The notes under the pieces are model-generated. The model saw only the letters and a list, made by a program, of their open reading frames with translations, was not told the origin of the DNA and did no database searches. Source: Actinoalloteichus caeruleus DSM 43889 (GTDB lineage Bacteria > Actinomycetota > Actinomycetes > Mycobacteriales > Pseudonocardiaceae). From it: DNA of 64,000 nt. Both the position numbers and the translations under genes were made by a program. Every line of letters begins with the position of its first letter. The first letter of the stretch is position 1. Below are positions 23,351 through 31,522 of this stretch, one piece after another. The stretch is from NCBI RefSeq assembly GCF_000429185.2, contig NZ_AUBJ02000001.1, positions 4,464,001-4,528,000 of the forward strand. The letters run 5' to 3'.

Positions 23351-25098
23351 TGAGTGACTCGTTACGAGTGGTAACTGGCGGCGGGGGGAGATCGGCGACT
23401 TCCGCCGGCAGTGGTTCCCCCCGCCGGGTGGCGCTGTTGTCGCTGCACACGTCGCCGTTGGAACAACCGGGCACCGGGGACGCGGGCGGGATGAACGTCT
23501 ACGTGCTCCAGACGGCCCGTCGTCTCGCCCGGCGCGGGGTCGAGGTGGAGGTCTTCACCCGGGCCACGTCCTCCGAGCACCCACCGCTGGTGCGGGTGGA
23601 GCCGGGGCTGCTGGTCCGCAACATCATCGCCGGGCCCTTCGAGGGCCTGGGCAAGAACGACCTCCCCGCCCAGCTGTGCGCGTTCGCCGCCGGGGTGCTG
23701 CGGGTCGAGGCCAGGCACGAGCCCGGCTACTACGACCTGGTCCACTCCCACTACTGGCTGTCGGGCCAGGTGGGGTGGCTCGCCCGGGAGCGGATGGGGG
23801 CGCCGCTGGTCCACACGGCGCACACCCTCGCGCGGGTGAAGAACGCCGCGCTCGCCGAGGGGGAACCCGCCGAGCCCCGGGTCCGGGTGATCGGGGAGCA
23901 GCAGGTCGTCGACGAGGCGGACCGCCTGGTGGCGAACACGAGCGTGGAGGCCGAGCAGCTGGTGCGGCTCTACGGTGCCGACCCCGCCGCCGTGGTGACC
24001 GTCGAGCCCGGGGTCGACCTCGACTGCTTCACCCCCGGGGAGCGGTCGGAGGCGCGACGGACCCTCAGAGCGGCCGGCGTGGTGCTCCCGCCGGACCCGG
24101 TCGTCCTGACCTTCGTCGGGCGGATCCAGCCGCTGAAGGCGCCGGACGTCCTCCTGAGGGCGGCGGCGCGCCTGCTCGCCGAGGAGCCACGCCTGCGGGG
24201 CCGGCTGGCCGTGCTCGTCGTCGGCGGTCCCTCCGGCTCCGGGCTCCAGGAACCGGAGGCCCTCCAGAAGCTCGCGGGGGAGCTGGGGATCACCGACGTG
24301 GTGACCTTCCTGCCGCCCCGGTCCGGTGCCGAGCTCGCGGACGTCTACCGCGCCTCCGACGTCGTGGCCGTCCCCAGCCACAACGAGTCGTTCGGCCTGG
24401 TGGCGCTGGAGGCCCAGGCCTGCGGGACGCCGGTGGTCGCCGCGGACGTGGGCGGCCTGTCGGTCGCCGTGGTGGACGGGTCCACGGGACTGCTGGTGCC
24501 CAGCCACGCACCGGAGGACTGGGCGGCGGCCCTGCGCGCCGTGGCGCTACCCGCGACCGGCTCACCGGACGAGGTCCCGGAGTCGGTGCGTTCCCGGGCG
24601 GCCGGGGTTCGGCCGGAGAACGCGGTGCGGCACGCCAACGACTTCTCCTGGGACCGCACCACCGACGGGCTGCTGCGCGCCTACCGGCAGGCTGCCCTGG
24701 CCTTCGGCCGGGGCGTGCGCGACGCTGGTGGGGCAGGAACCGGCACGGACGGCGAGGGGCGAGGCGTGAGCTCGGACGCGGACGGGAGCTCTCCCGAGGA
24801 GGCGGTGCGGACGGTGGAGCGCACGCTGCGCGACCGCGACCTGGACTTCGACCACGCCTCCCCGGGTCGCTTCCTCGTGCGGCTGCCGGGGAACGGAAGC
24901 AACGGACGAGTTGCTGGCTCGTGGTCGGGCGCCACGGGCTGCTCGTCGAGGCGTTCGTGTGCCGCCGCCCCGACGAGAACCAGGCCGGGGTCCACCACTT
25001 CCTGCTCCGGCGCAACGCCAGGCTGTACGGGGTGCACTACACGGTCGACGAGGACGGTGACATCCACCTGGTGGGGAGGTTGGGGGCGCACGCCGTGA
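23350..25098 (+). CDS. mshA: D-inositol-3-phosphate glycosyltransferase, frame running into YbjN
   Basis: MshA makes the first intermediate of mycothiol from UDP-GlcNAc and inositol 3-phosphate. The GT-B enzyme shows [19 protein letters not shown] near residue 37, [15 protein letters not shown] near 135, [16 protein letters not shown] near 258 and the EX7E-type motif [20 protein letters not shown] near 345. The MshA part ends near residue 470 (24766); the frame then continues without a stop into the start of a YbjN-like protein ([20 protein letters not shown]) and finally, after a frame break, into nonsense up to 25098. An expected stop, TGA at 24767-24769, is in the +1 frame. Confidence 0.85.
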   Translation: MSDSLRVVTGGGGRSATSAGSGSPRRVALLSLHTSPLEQPGTGDAGGMNVYVLQTARRLARRGVEVEVFTRATSSEHPPLVRVEPGLLVRNIIAGPFEGLGKNDLPAQLCAFAAGVLRVEARHEPGYYDLVHSHYWLSGQVGWLARERMGAPLVHTAHTLARVKNAALAEGEPAEPRVRVIGEQQVVDEADRLVANTSVEAEQLVRLYGADPAAVVTVEPGVDLDCFTPGERSEARRTLRAAGVVLPPDPVVLTFVGRIQPLKAPDVLLRAAARLLAEEPRLRGRLAVLVVGGPSGSGLQEPEALQKLAGELGITDVVTFLPPRSGAELADVYRASDVVAVPSHNESFGLVALEAQACGTPVVAADVGGLSVAVVDGSTGLLVPSHAPEDWAAALRAVALPATGSPDEVPESVRSRAAGVRPENAVRHANDFSWDRTTDGLLRAYRQAALAFGRGVRDAGGAGTGTDGEGRGVSSDADGSSPEEAVRTVERTLRDRDLDFDHASPGRFLVRLPGNGSNGRVAGSWSGATGCSSRRSCAAAPTRTRPGSTTSCSGATPGCTGCTTRSTRTVTSTWWGGWGRTP

Positions 25099-25280
25099 CC
25101 GAGGACGAGCTGGACCGGGTGCTGGGCCAGGTGCTGGAGGCGGCCGACGGCGACTTCAACAAGCTCCTGGAGCTGGGCTTCGCCGGGGCGATCCGCCGGG
25201 AGTGGGCCTGGCGGAGGTCTCGTGGTGAATCCCTGGCCAACCTCGCCGCCTTCGAGCACCTCGCCCGGGACCAACGCTGA
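24766..25280 (+). pseudogene. YbjN domain protein (Rv0487-like), frame broken
   Basis: GTG 24766 opens a YbjN-family sequence ([27 protein letters not shown]) in the mshA frame. At the GGGG run 24888-24891 the homology moves to the -1 frame and continues [38 protein letters not shown] and ELGFAGAIRREWAWR to the TGA at 25280. Adding one G to the run restores a protein of about 171 residues. In relatives this gene directly follows mshA and is of unknown function (a chaperone-like role is proposed for YbjN domains). Either a homopolymer error or a real mutation. Confidence 0.75.
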
Positions 25281-25333
25281 CGCCCTCGACGCGCCGGCGC
25301 GACCGCCAGGTGCGCCGGCCGGGGGAGTGGCAG

Positions 25334-25384
25334 GGCGGGGCGGCTTGGGAGAGAGGGGGAGTCACGAACTCAAGCCGCCCCGCC
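25334..25384 (+). terminator. 14-bp perfect inverted repeat after ybjN
   Basis: GGCGGGGCGGCTTG (25334-25347) is the exact reverse complement of CAAGCCGCCCCGCC (25371-25384), with a 23-nt loop. It lies 54 nt after the YbjN stop and is the likely terminator of the mshA transcript; there is no T tract. Confidence 0.55.
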
Positions 25385-25521
25385 GTGAGGTCCCGCCACT
25401 GCGGGTTCCCCTGGCGGGGGGCACCCGGGAACCCGGACGGGCCGCGGCCTGACGGGGGAGGCAGACCACGGTGCACCCTCTCAAGATCGGGGAGTGCGTG
25501 GGAGCCGATCGAAGAGAGTGT

Positions 25522-25534
25522 TGCCAACTTGGCA
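25522..25534. promoter_or_regulatory. Dyad TGCCAA-C-TTGGCA
   Basis: A perfect 6+6 inverted repeat with a one-base centre in an AT-richer intergenic stretch. It resembles a binding site for a dimeric regulator; none is identified. Confidence 0.35.
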
Positions 25535-25879
25535 GAATCGACGACCTGGGCACAAGCCCATCGCGCTACTCCATTCGAGTGTATCTGCGACGTGATCGTA
25601 ACGTCGCGGAGTCAAAGCCTCGTAACGTAACCGCCCGGGTCGCCCCATCTCACACCGCTGGGCCAGGTCAGTGAGCGTTTCTTCCTTCCGGTGACTGTAA
25701 GTGTTGGTGGGCGTGGGTGTGGGCCGGTGCCCCGCGAGCGCCGTCACCCCAACGCCACCGCCTTGCCGCTCCGGCAACCCGCGCGGCCCCACCGGGGTGG
25801 ACCGGACCGGAGCGGTGGGAGCGCGGCCAGGAGACGACGTCGTCCGCCGTCCCCCGACCGGACCTGGCAGGCTGGGCGC

Positions 25880-26632
25880 ATGACCAAGGCAGTAGGCACC
25901 CTGGTGCTCCTCCGCCACGGAGAGAGCACGTGGAACGCGGAGAACCTGTTCACGGGATGGGTCGACGTCCCCCTGTCGGAGAAGGGGCAGGCGGAGGCCC
26001 GGCGCGGCGGCGAACTGCTGGCCGAGGCTGGCCTGCTCCCCGACGTGCTCCACACCTCCCTCCTGCGCAGGGCGATCTCCACCGCCAACATCGCGCTCGA
26101 CGTGGCGGACCGGCACTGGATCCCGGTGCGCCGCGACTGGCGGCTCAACGAGCGCCACTACGGCGCCCTCCAGGGGAAGAACAAGAAGCAGACGTTGGAG
26201 GCTTACGGCGAGGAGCGGTTCATGCTCTGGCGCCGTTCCTACGACACCCCGCCTCCCGAGATCGAGCCGGGAGCGGAGTACGGGCAGGACGGCGACCCGA
26301 GGTACGCCGAGCTCGGGGACGAGCTGCCCCGCACGGAGTGCCTCAAGGACGTCGTGGCCAGGCTGCTCCCCTACTGGGAGAGCAGCATCGTCCCCGACCT
26401 GCGCGCCGGCCGGACGGTGCTGGTCGCGGCCCACGGGAACTCGCTGCGCGCCCTCGTCAAACACCTCGACGGCGTGTCCGACGAGGTCATCGCCAAGCTG
26501 AACATCCCCACCGGGATCCCCCTGCGCTACGACCTGGACGAGCAGCTCATGCCGGTCGTCCCCGGCGGGACCTACCTCGACCCCGACGCGGCGGCCGAGG
26601 CGATCGACGCTGTCGCCAACCAGGGGCGTTGA
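25880..26632 (+). CDS. gpmA: 2,3-bisphosphoglycerate-dependent phosphoglycerate mutase
   Basis: The 250-residue glycolytic enzyme interconverts 3- and 2-phosphoglycerate. It has the phosphohistidine motif [19 protein letters not shown] near residue 10, [11 protein letters not shown] near 60, the [15 protein letters not shown] loop and the second catalytic His in [15 protein letters not shown] near 185. Position next to senX3-regX3 matches mycobacteria (Rv0489). Start ATG 25880 has CAGGCT 6 nt upstream and may be leaderless. Confidence 0.95.
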   Translation: MTKAVGTLVLLRHGESTWNAENLFTGWVDVPLSEKGQAEARRGGELLAEAGLLPDVLHTSLLRRAISTANIALDVADRHWIPVRRDWRLNERHYGALQGKNKKQTLEAYGEERFMLWRRSYDTPPPEIEPGAEYGQDGDPRYAELGDELPRTECLKDVVARLLPYWESSIVPDLRAGRTVLVAAHGNSLRALVKHLDGVSDEVIAKLNIPTGIPLRYDLDEQLMPVVPGGTYLDPDAAAEAIDAVANQGR

Positions 26633-26638
26633 CCAGCG

Positions 26639-26656
26639 GGTGAACACCGGGTGACA
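26639..26656 (-). promoter_or_regulatory. PHO-box-like direct repeat before senX3
   Basis: On the plus strand GGTGAAC (26639-26645) and GGTGACA (26650-26656) are 11 bp apart, one helical turn. On the minus strand this reads as TGTCACC-n4-GTTCACC, matching the GTTCACC direct repeats bound by PhoP in Streptomyces and RegX3 in mycobacteria. It starts 6 nt after the gpmA stop and lies 78 nt before senX3, as expected for autoregulation. Confidence 0.65.
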
Positions 26657-26733
26657 GGATGCGCAACCCCGCCGCCCAGGGTGTAGTTACTGTCACGTCC
26701 TGGGCGGCAGGGCTGGGCTAACCGGGTGGTTTC

Positions 26734-27969
26734 GTGCTTACGATTCGGAACGTGACCGGGATGGGTTACCTCGCCCTGTCGATCAGCCTCGTGCTCGTCG
26801 GCGGGCTCCTCGGTTTTGTCGCCGGACGGCTCTCGGAGCGCCGGCCACGCCGAGGACACGGCGGCGTCACCGTCGCGGAGCTCCTCCGCAGGCTGGTGAA
26901 CTCCTCGCACAGCGGGGTGGCCGTCCTGAACCGCTTCGGCGATGTCCTCTTCCACAACCAGCGGGCCGTGGAGCTGGGGGTCGTCACCGCCAACGTCATC
27001 GACCCCAGAGCCGGCCAGGCGGCCGACCTGGCACTGGCGGAGAACCGGGTCGTCGCGGTCGACCTCCCGCCGACCGGGGCCGTCCGCAAGCGCCGGCCCG
27101 AGGCGGTCGCCGCCGAGGTGCGTCCCCTCGGGGAGGGGTTCACGGTCGTCGACGCGGCGGACGAGTCCGAGGCCGTGCGGCTGGAGGCCACCCGCCGTGA
27201 CTTCGTCGCCAACGTGAGCCACGAGCTGAAGACCCCCGTCGGCGCGCTGGCCCTGCTCGCCGAGGCGATGCTGGACGCGGCCGACGAGCCGGACGAGGTC
27301 CGTCGCTTCAGCGAGAAGATCCGCCACGAGGCCACCAGGCTCGGGGCGCTGACCAGCGAACTCATCGTGCTCTCCCGTCTCCAGGGCGCGGAGCCGCTTC
27401 CCGACCCCGACCCGGTGTCAGTCGACGCGGTCGTCGACGAGGCGCTCGGTCGGTGCCGGCTGACGGCCGAGGCGGCGGGCATCACCGTGACCACCGACCC
27501 GAGGAGCGGGCTGGTGTGCGCGGGCGACCGAGTGCTGCTCACCACCGCGCTGTCCAACCTGCTGACCAACGCGATCGCCTACTCCCCGGAGGGCAGCGCC
27601 GTGTCGGTGTCCCGCCGCCTCCGGGACGGGATGGTGGAGGTCGCGGTCACCGACCGGGGGCTGGGAATCGCCCCCGAACACCAGGAACGGGTCTTCGAAC
27701 GGTTCTTCCGGGTCGACCCGGCCAGGTCGAGGGCCACCGGCGGGACGGGCCTCGGGCTGGCCATCGTCAAGCACGTCGCCAACAACCACGGCGGCTCGGT
27801 GCGCCTCTGGAGCCTGCCGGGCACCGGGTCCACCTTCACGCTCAGCCTGCCGGCCCTCGACGCGGAGGAACCGCGTGCGGGAACGGAGCGGCCACTCGCC
27901 GCCGCGTCCGCCGGTGGACCGGGCACCACGATCTCCTCGCAACCCAGGAATCCGGGAGGAAAGCCATGA
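26734..27969 (+). CDS. senX3: Sensor histidine kinase of the phosphate system
   Basis: The 411-residue kinase has one N-terminal transmembrane helix (YLALSISLVLVGGLLGFVAG), a PAS-like region (about 45-145), the H box FVANVSHELKTPVGA with the phospho-accepting His near 161, the N box NLLTNAIAYSPEGS near 280, and G boxes DRGLGIAP and GGTGLGLAIVKHV. SenX3 phosphorylates RegX3 at low phosphate. GTG 26734 gives the helix; GTG 26752 is possible. It overlaps regX3 by 4 nt (ATGA). Confidence 0.93.
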   Translation: MLTIRNVTGMGYLALSISLVLVGGLLGFVAGRLSERRPRRGHGGVTVAELLRRLVNSSHSGVAVLNRFGDVLFHNQRAVELGVVTANVIDPRAGQAADLALAENRVVAVDLPPTGAVRKRRPEAVAAEVRPLGEGFTVVDAADESEAVRLEATRRDFVANVSHELKTPVGALALLAEAMLDAADEPDEVRRFSEKIRHEATRLGALTSELIVLSRLQGAEPLPDPDPVSVDAVVDEALGRCRLTAEAAGITVTTDPRSGLVCAGDRVLLTTALSNLLTNAIAYSPEGSAVSVSRRLRDGMVEVAVTDRGLGIAPEHQERVFERFFRVDPARSRATGGTGLGLAIVKHVANNHGGSVRLWSLPGTGSTFTLSLPALDAEEPRAGTERPLAAASAGGPGTTISSQPRNPGGKP

Positions 27970-28646
27970 CGAGGGTGCTCATCGTCGAGGACGAGGAGTC
28001 CTTCGCCGATCCGTTGGCGTTCATGCTGCGCCGGGAGGGCTTCACTCCTGCGGTGGCCACCGACGGTCAACAGGCGCTGGCCGAGTTCGACCGCAACGGC
28101 GCCGACATCGTGCTGCTCGACCTGATGCTGCCCGGGATGAGCGGGACGGACGTCTGCCGGCAGCTGCGCGCCAGATCATCGGTGCCGGTCATCATGGTGA
28201 CGGCGAGGGACAGTGAGATCGACAAGGTCGTGGGACTCGAACTCGGGGCCGACGACTACGTCACCAAGCCGTATTCCGCCCGGGAGCTGATCGCGCGGAT
28301 CCGGGCCGTCCTCCGCCGAGGCGGTGAGTCCGAGGAGACCGCGCCCCAGGTGTTGGCCGCCGGGCCGGTGCGGATGGATGTCGAACGTCACGTGGTGACG
28401 GTGGGTGGCGGCGACGTCACGCTGCCGTTGAAGGAGTTCGACCTGCTGGAGTACCTGTTGCGGAACTCCGGTCGGGTCCTCACCCGCGCCCAGCTCATCG
28501 ACCGGGTCTGGGGGGCGGACTACGTCGGGGACACCAAGACGCTGGACGTGCACGTCAAACGCCTGCGGTCCAAGATCGAGCCCGACCCGGGGAACCCGAG
28601 GCACCTGGTGACCGTGCGCGGGCTCGGCTACAAGTTCGAGGCCTGA
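27966..28646 (+). CDS. regX3: OmpR-type response regulator of the phosphate system
   Basis: The 226-residue regulator has a receiver domain (VLIVEDEESFADPLAFMLRR, phospho-acceptor Asp in VLLDLMLPGMSG near residue 52, Lys in DDYVTKPYSARELIARI) and a winged-helix DNA-binding domain (LPLKEFDLLEYLLRNSGRVL, TLDVHVKRLRSKIE). It is the partner of SenX3 and probably binds the PHO-box-like repeat at 26639-26656. Strong ribosome site GGAGGAAAG. Confidence 0.95.
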   Translation: MTRVLIVEDEESFADPLAFMLRREGFTPAVATDGQQALAEFDRNGADIVLLDLMLPGMSGTDVCRQLRARSSVPVIMVTARDSEIDKVVGLELGADDYVTKPYSARELIARIRAVLRRGGESEETAPQVLAAGPVRMDVERHVVTVGGGDVTLPLKEFDLLEYLLRNSGRVLTRAQLIDRVWGADYVGDTKTLDVHVKRLRSKIEPDPGNPRHLVTVRGLGYKFEA

Positions 28647-29159
28647 CCCCTCGCCGACGCGGCCAGCGGGACGTGGTGCCCCGGAACGAGGTAACGTAGC
28701 GTGTCACGTCCCGCGGGGTTCGACCACCGTCGAGCGCTCGCGGCAGGTGGGGACGCGGCCCTGTCACGACCCGACGTCGTCGTGGCTCCCGAGGGAGCCG
28801 GTCGCCGGGGTGCCAGCGGCCACGGCCGACGCCGGTGCCGGGGCACCGTTCACGAACGCCGAGGGCGGGGGCCCGGCGGGAGTGCGGAGAACCACCGCTG
28901 GTCCGGGAGGACTCGGCTGCCGGCCCCTCTCCGGAGAGCGGCGAGGGGTGACGCGGGCCACGACCCGTGCTCGGTCACTCGTCCGGCCCCTGCCTGTTTG
29001 CTGCCAGTATGGAGCGAGGGCATCGCACCTGCTCTGTCGGATAGATGGTTCAAACAGGAGAGAACGAGCTGCTGTGACTGTTCCAGCGCCCCGGCGAACC
29101 GAGCGAGTGACGGAACCAGTCACTGGACGAACGACGCCTTACTGGGCACGGTGGAAGCG
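28647..29159. other. 513-nt intergenic region after regX3
   Basis: In mycobacteria one or more genes lie here (Rv0492-Rv0496); none of them is recognisable in this stretch. It contains the regX3 terminator-like hairpin (28666-28714) and a tight dyad CGGTGCC-GG-GGCACCG (28833-28848). The last 150 nt before the next gene are less GC-rich and should hold its promoter. The open frames that cross it are compositional. Confidence 0.45.
28666..28714 (+). terminator. 10-bp inverted repeat after regX3
   Basis: GCGGGACGTG (28666-28675) pairs perfectly with CACGTCCCGC (28705-28714) across a 29-nt loop, 20 nt after the regX3 stop. Confidence 0.45.
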
Positions 29160-30467
29160 ATGAGTCGGGATAACCGGTCGGAGAGCGAGGGCCAGCGCAG
29201 CGTCGCGGAGCTGCTGGCCGCCTACGGCGGCAAGGGGGGCGGCGGCCGCCGCCGTCGCCGCAGAGCCGAGGACCCCACCGACACCGCTCCGCAGGCCATC
29301 ATCGACCGGGTCCTGTCCGAGAGCGGGAACCTCCGCCGGGTCGAGGAAGCCGACGAGGCCCCCGGACCCGAGGGACAGCAGTACCAGCCGCCGCCCAGGC
29401 CGGCTCCCGTCGGCCAGGACCGACCGACGCCCCCACCGCACCCCGAGCCACCGCACCACCCGGCCGAGCCGGACTACCCGCGAAACGACTACCCGCAGGG
29501 TGACTACCCGGAGGACGACTACCCGACCGCGAGCGACTACCCGCGGGGCGACTACCCGGTGGACCGGGGGCAGCGTGGCCAGGTCGATGGGCCAGGTCCG
29601 CAACCCGAGGCCGGTGCCCGCCCGGCGTTCCCCGCTGCCGGTCAGCTCCCAGCCGACCAGACCGTGCTCTACCCCGTCGACCCCGACATGACCGCCCAGT
29701 ACCCGCCCCTCACCGGGGAGCCACCGGCCGTGGCGTCCGACGTCGGGGGGCGGCTGGACGCACCCCCCGACGACCCGCACACGGAGCAGTTCCCCCGGGT
29801 CGCCGGCGACAACTTCGGCGGCTCCATCCTCGACGACCCCGCCGGCACCTTAGACGCCGGCTCCGACGCGGAACGCACCGTCGTGGGGACCGGCTGGTTC
29901 GAGACCGGTGAGGTCGCCGCCTACCGGGAGGACGGTCCGGACCCCTCGGCGGGGCCCGCCGAGACGCGGCAGCAGGCGCCGGTGGCACCCGGGGTGGACG
30001 TCGACCCGGACGCGGGGGAGCGCCCGGCGGACCGGCGCGACGACGCGGACGACCACGACTACGAGCCCGGCGACTACGGGGCCGATGACTACGGGTCCGG
30101 CGACTACGAGCCCGATGACTACGGGGCAGACGACTACGACGAGGACTACGACGAGGACGACTCGGCCGAGGAGGGCGTCGAGGAACCGGCGGAGAAGCCG
30201 GTGTCCCCCGTCAAGGAGTGGCTGCTCATGATCGGGCAGCTGGTGGTCGGAGTGGTGGGAGGAGCCGGGCTGTGGCTCGTCTTCCAGTGGCTCTGGCTGA
30301 ACATCCCCGCCGTCGCCCTGGTGGTGGCGCTCCTCGTCATCACCGGCATGGTCTTCCTCGTGCGGAAGATCCGTCGCAGCGACGACCTCCAGACCACCCT
30401 GTTCACCGTGCTCGTCGGACTCATCGTGACGGTGTCGCCGGCCGCCCTGCTCCTGTTGGGAACGTGA
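29160..30467 (+). CDS. Rv0497-like membrane protein with acidic Tyr-rich repeats
   Basis: The 435-residue protein starts with a conserved SVAELLAAYGGKGGGGRRRR segment, has a long disordered Pro/Asp/Tyr-rich middle (about 60-355) and ends with three transmembrane helices (about 360-435). Two repeat clusters are visible: DYPxxDYP units near residues 102-135 and DYGxxDYGSGDYEPDDYG-type acidic units near 300-330. The conserved ends match Rv0497; function unknown. Topology places the long acidic region in the cytoplasm. ATG 29160 follows GGTGGAAG. Confidence 0.78.
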   Translation: MSRDNRSESEGQRSVAELLAAYGGKGGGGRRRRRRAEDPTDTAPQAIIDRVLSESGNLRRVEEADEAPGPEGQQYQPPPRPAPVGQDRPTPPPHPEPPHHPAEPDYPRNDYPQGDYPEDDYPTASDYPRGDYPVDRGQRGQVDGPGPQPEAGARPAFPAAGQLPADQTVLYPVDPDMTAQYPPLTGEPPAVASDVGGRLDAPPDDPHTEQFPRVAGDNFGGSILDDPAGTLDAGSDAERTVVGTGWFETGEVAAYREDGPDPSAGPAETRQQAPVAPGVDVDPDAGERPADRRDDADDHDYEPGDYGADDYGSGDYEPDDYGADDYDEDYDEDDSAEEGVEEPAEKPVSPVKEWLLMIGQLVVGVVGGAGLWLVFQWLWLNIPAVALVVALLVITGMVFLVRKIRRSDDLQTTLFTVLVGLIVTVSPAALLLLGT

Positions 30468-31396
30468 TCCCGGTGGGAGATGGCGTCAGGATTCCCGTGG
30501 GCCTGTCCACCGCCTCCGTCTGGCCGGAGCCGGCTGAGGGAGCCTTCCGGCTCGCCGCCGAGCTCGGTTACGACGGGGTCGAGGTGATGGTGTGGGCCGA
30601 CCCGGTCAGCCAGGACCCGGAGGCCGTCCGGCGGCTGGCTGGCCAGTACCGAGTTCCCGTGCTGGCCGTGCACGCCCCGTGCCTGTTGATCACGCAGCGG
30701 GTGTGGTCCTCCGACCCGGTCGAGCGACTCCGCCAAGCGGTGCGCGCGGCCCAGACACTGGACGCCGCGACGGTCGTGGTGCACCCCCCGTTCCGCTGGC
30801 AGCGGCGCTACGCGGACATGTTCGCCGACCTCGTCGCCGAACTGGAGGACGACACCGGCATCACCGTCGCCGTGGAGAACATGTTCCCGGTGCGGCCGTT
30901 GGGCAACCGGCAGCTCGGCACCCGGCCACCTGGCTCTGGCCCCTTGTCGTCCCGGCTGATGAACTCGCAGCTCATGGGCGCCTACCTCAAGGGCGAACAG
31001 CTGATCGGAAGTCAGCTGCGGGACTCCTGGCCCCCGAGGGTGTCCGCCTTCCACCCCTCGCCGGACCCCACCGAGGCCGGCTACCGCAGCTACACCCTCG
31101 ACCTGTCCCACACGGCCGTCGCCCACGCCGATGCCATGCTGCTGGCAGCCCGGATGGGAAGCGGCCTGCGTCACGTGCACCTCGGGGATGGCACGGGTGC
31201 GCCCCGCGACGAGCACCTGCTCCCGGGGCGGGGGAACCAGCCCTGCGCCGAACTGCTCCGCAGCCTCCGGCCGTCCGGCTTCGACGGGTCCGTGGTGCTC
31301 GAGGTGAACACCCGGAAGGCCCGAGCACCGGGGGAACGGGCGGCGGAGCTCACCGAGGCACTGCTGTTCGCCAGGAAGCACCTCGGTCCGGAGTGA
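30464..31396 (+). CDS. Sugar phosphate isomerase/epimerase-like TIM barrel (Rv0498-like)
   Basis: The 310-residue protein is a xylose-isomerase-like TIM barrel: LSTASVWPEPAEGAFRLAAE, GYDGVEVMVWADP, VLAVHAPCLL, VVVHPPFRWQ, the metal-site Glu in VAVENMFP, LDLSHTAVAHADAM, HVHLGDGTGAPRDEHLLPGRG and VVLEVNTRKAR. Between VAVENMFP and FHPSPD it carries about 40 extra residues rich in Gln-Leu pairs (RQLGTR, SQLMGAY, EQLIGSQL). It overlaps the previous gene by 4 nt (GTGA). Substrate unknown. Confidence 0.85.
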   Translation: MIPVGDGVRIPVGLSTASVWPEPAEGAFRLAAELGYDGVEVMVWADPVSQDPEAVRRLAGQYRVPVLAVHAPCLLITQRVWSSDPVERLRQAVRAAQTLDAATVVVHPPFRWQRRYADMFADLVAELEDDTGITVAVENMFPVRPLGNRQLGTRPPGSGPLSSRLMNSQLMGAYLKGEQLIGSQLRDSWPPRVSAFHPSPDPTEAGYRSYTLDLSHTAVAHADAMLLAARMGSGLRHVHLGDGTGAPRDEHLLPGRGNQPCAELLRSLRPSGFDGSVVLEVNTRKARAPGERAAELTEALLFARKHLGPE

Positions 31397-31522
31397 CCGG
31401 GCCCGGGGCGGAGTGAGCCGGCCTCGGGGCGGTGGTGCTCGCACTCGCCTCGCCCGTGGTCGCGGGGAGGTCCACCCGGGCGGAGTCTCGCGCGAGGCAG
31501 CTGACGGTGTTTCCATCGAAGC

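Larger units (their letters stand above)
25281..25879. other. 599-nt intergenic region, partly AT-richer than its surroundings
   Basis: The first part holds a long perfect inverted repeat (25334-25384). The stretch 25480-25690 is less GC-rich, has a dyad at 25522-25534 and contains repeated GTAACG elements (25599-25604 and 25621-25630), which suggests promoters or regulator sites. A -10-like CAGGCT at 25868-25873 lies 6 nt before the gpmA ATG. No gene is convincing. Confidence 0.45.
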
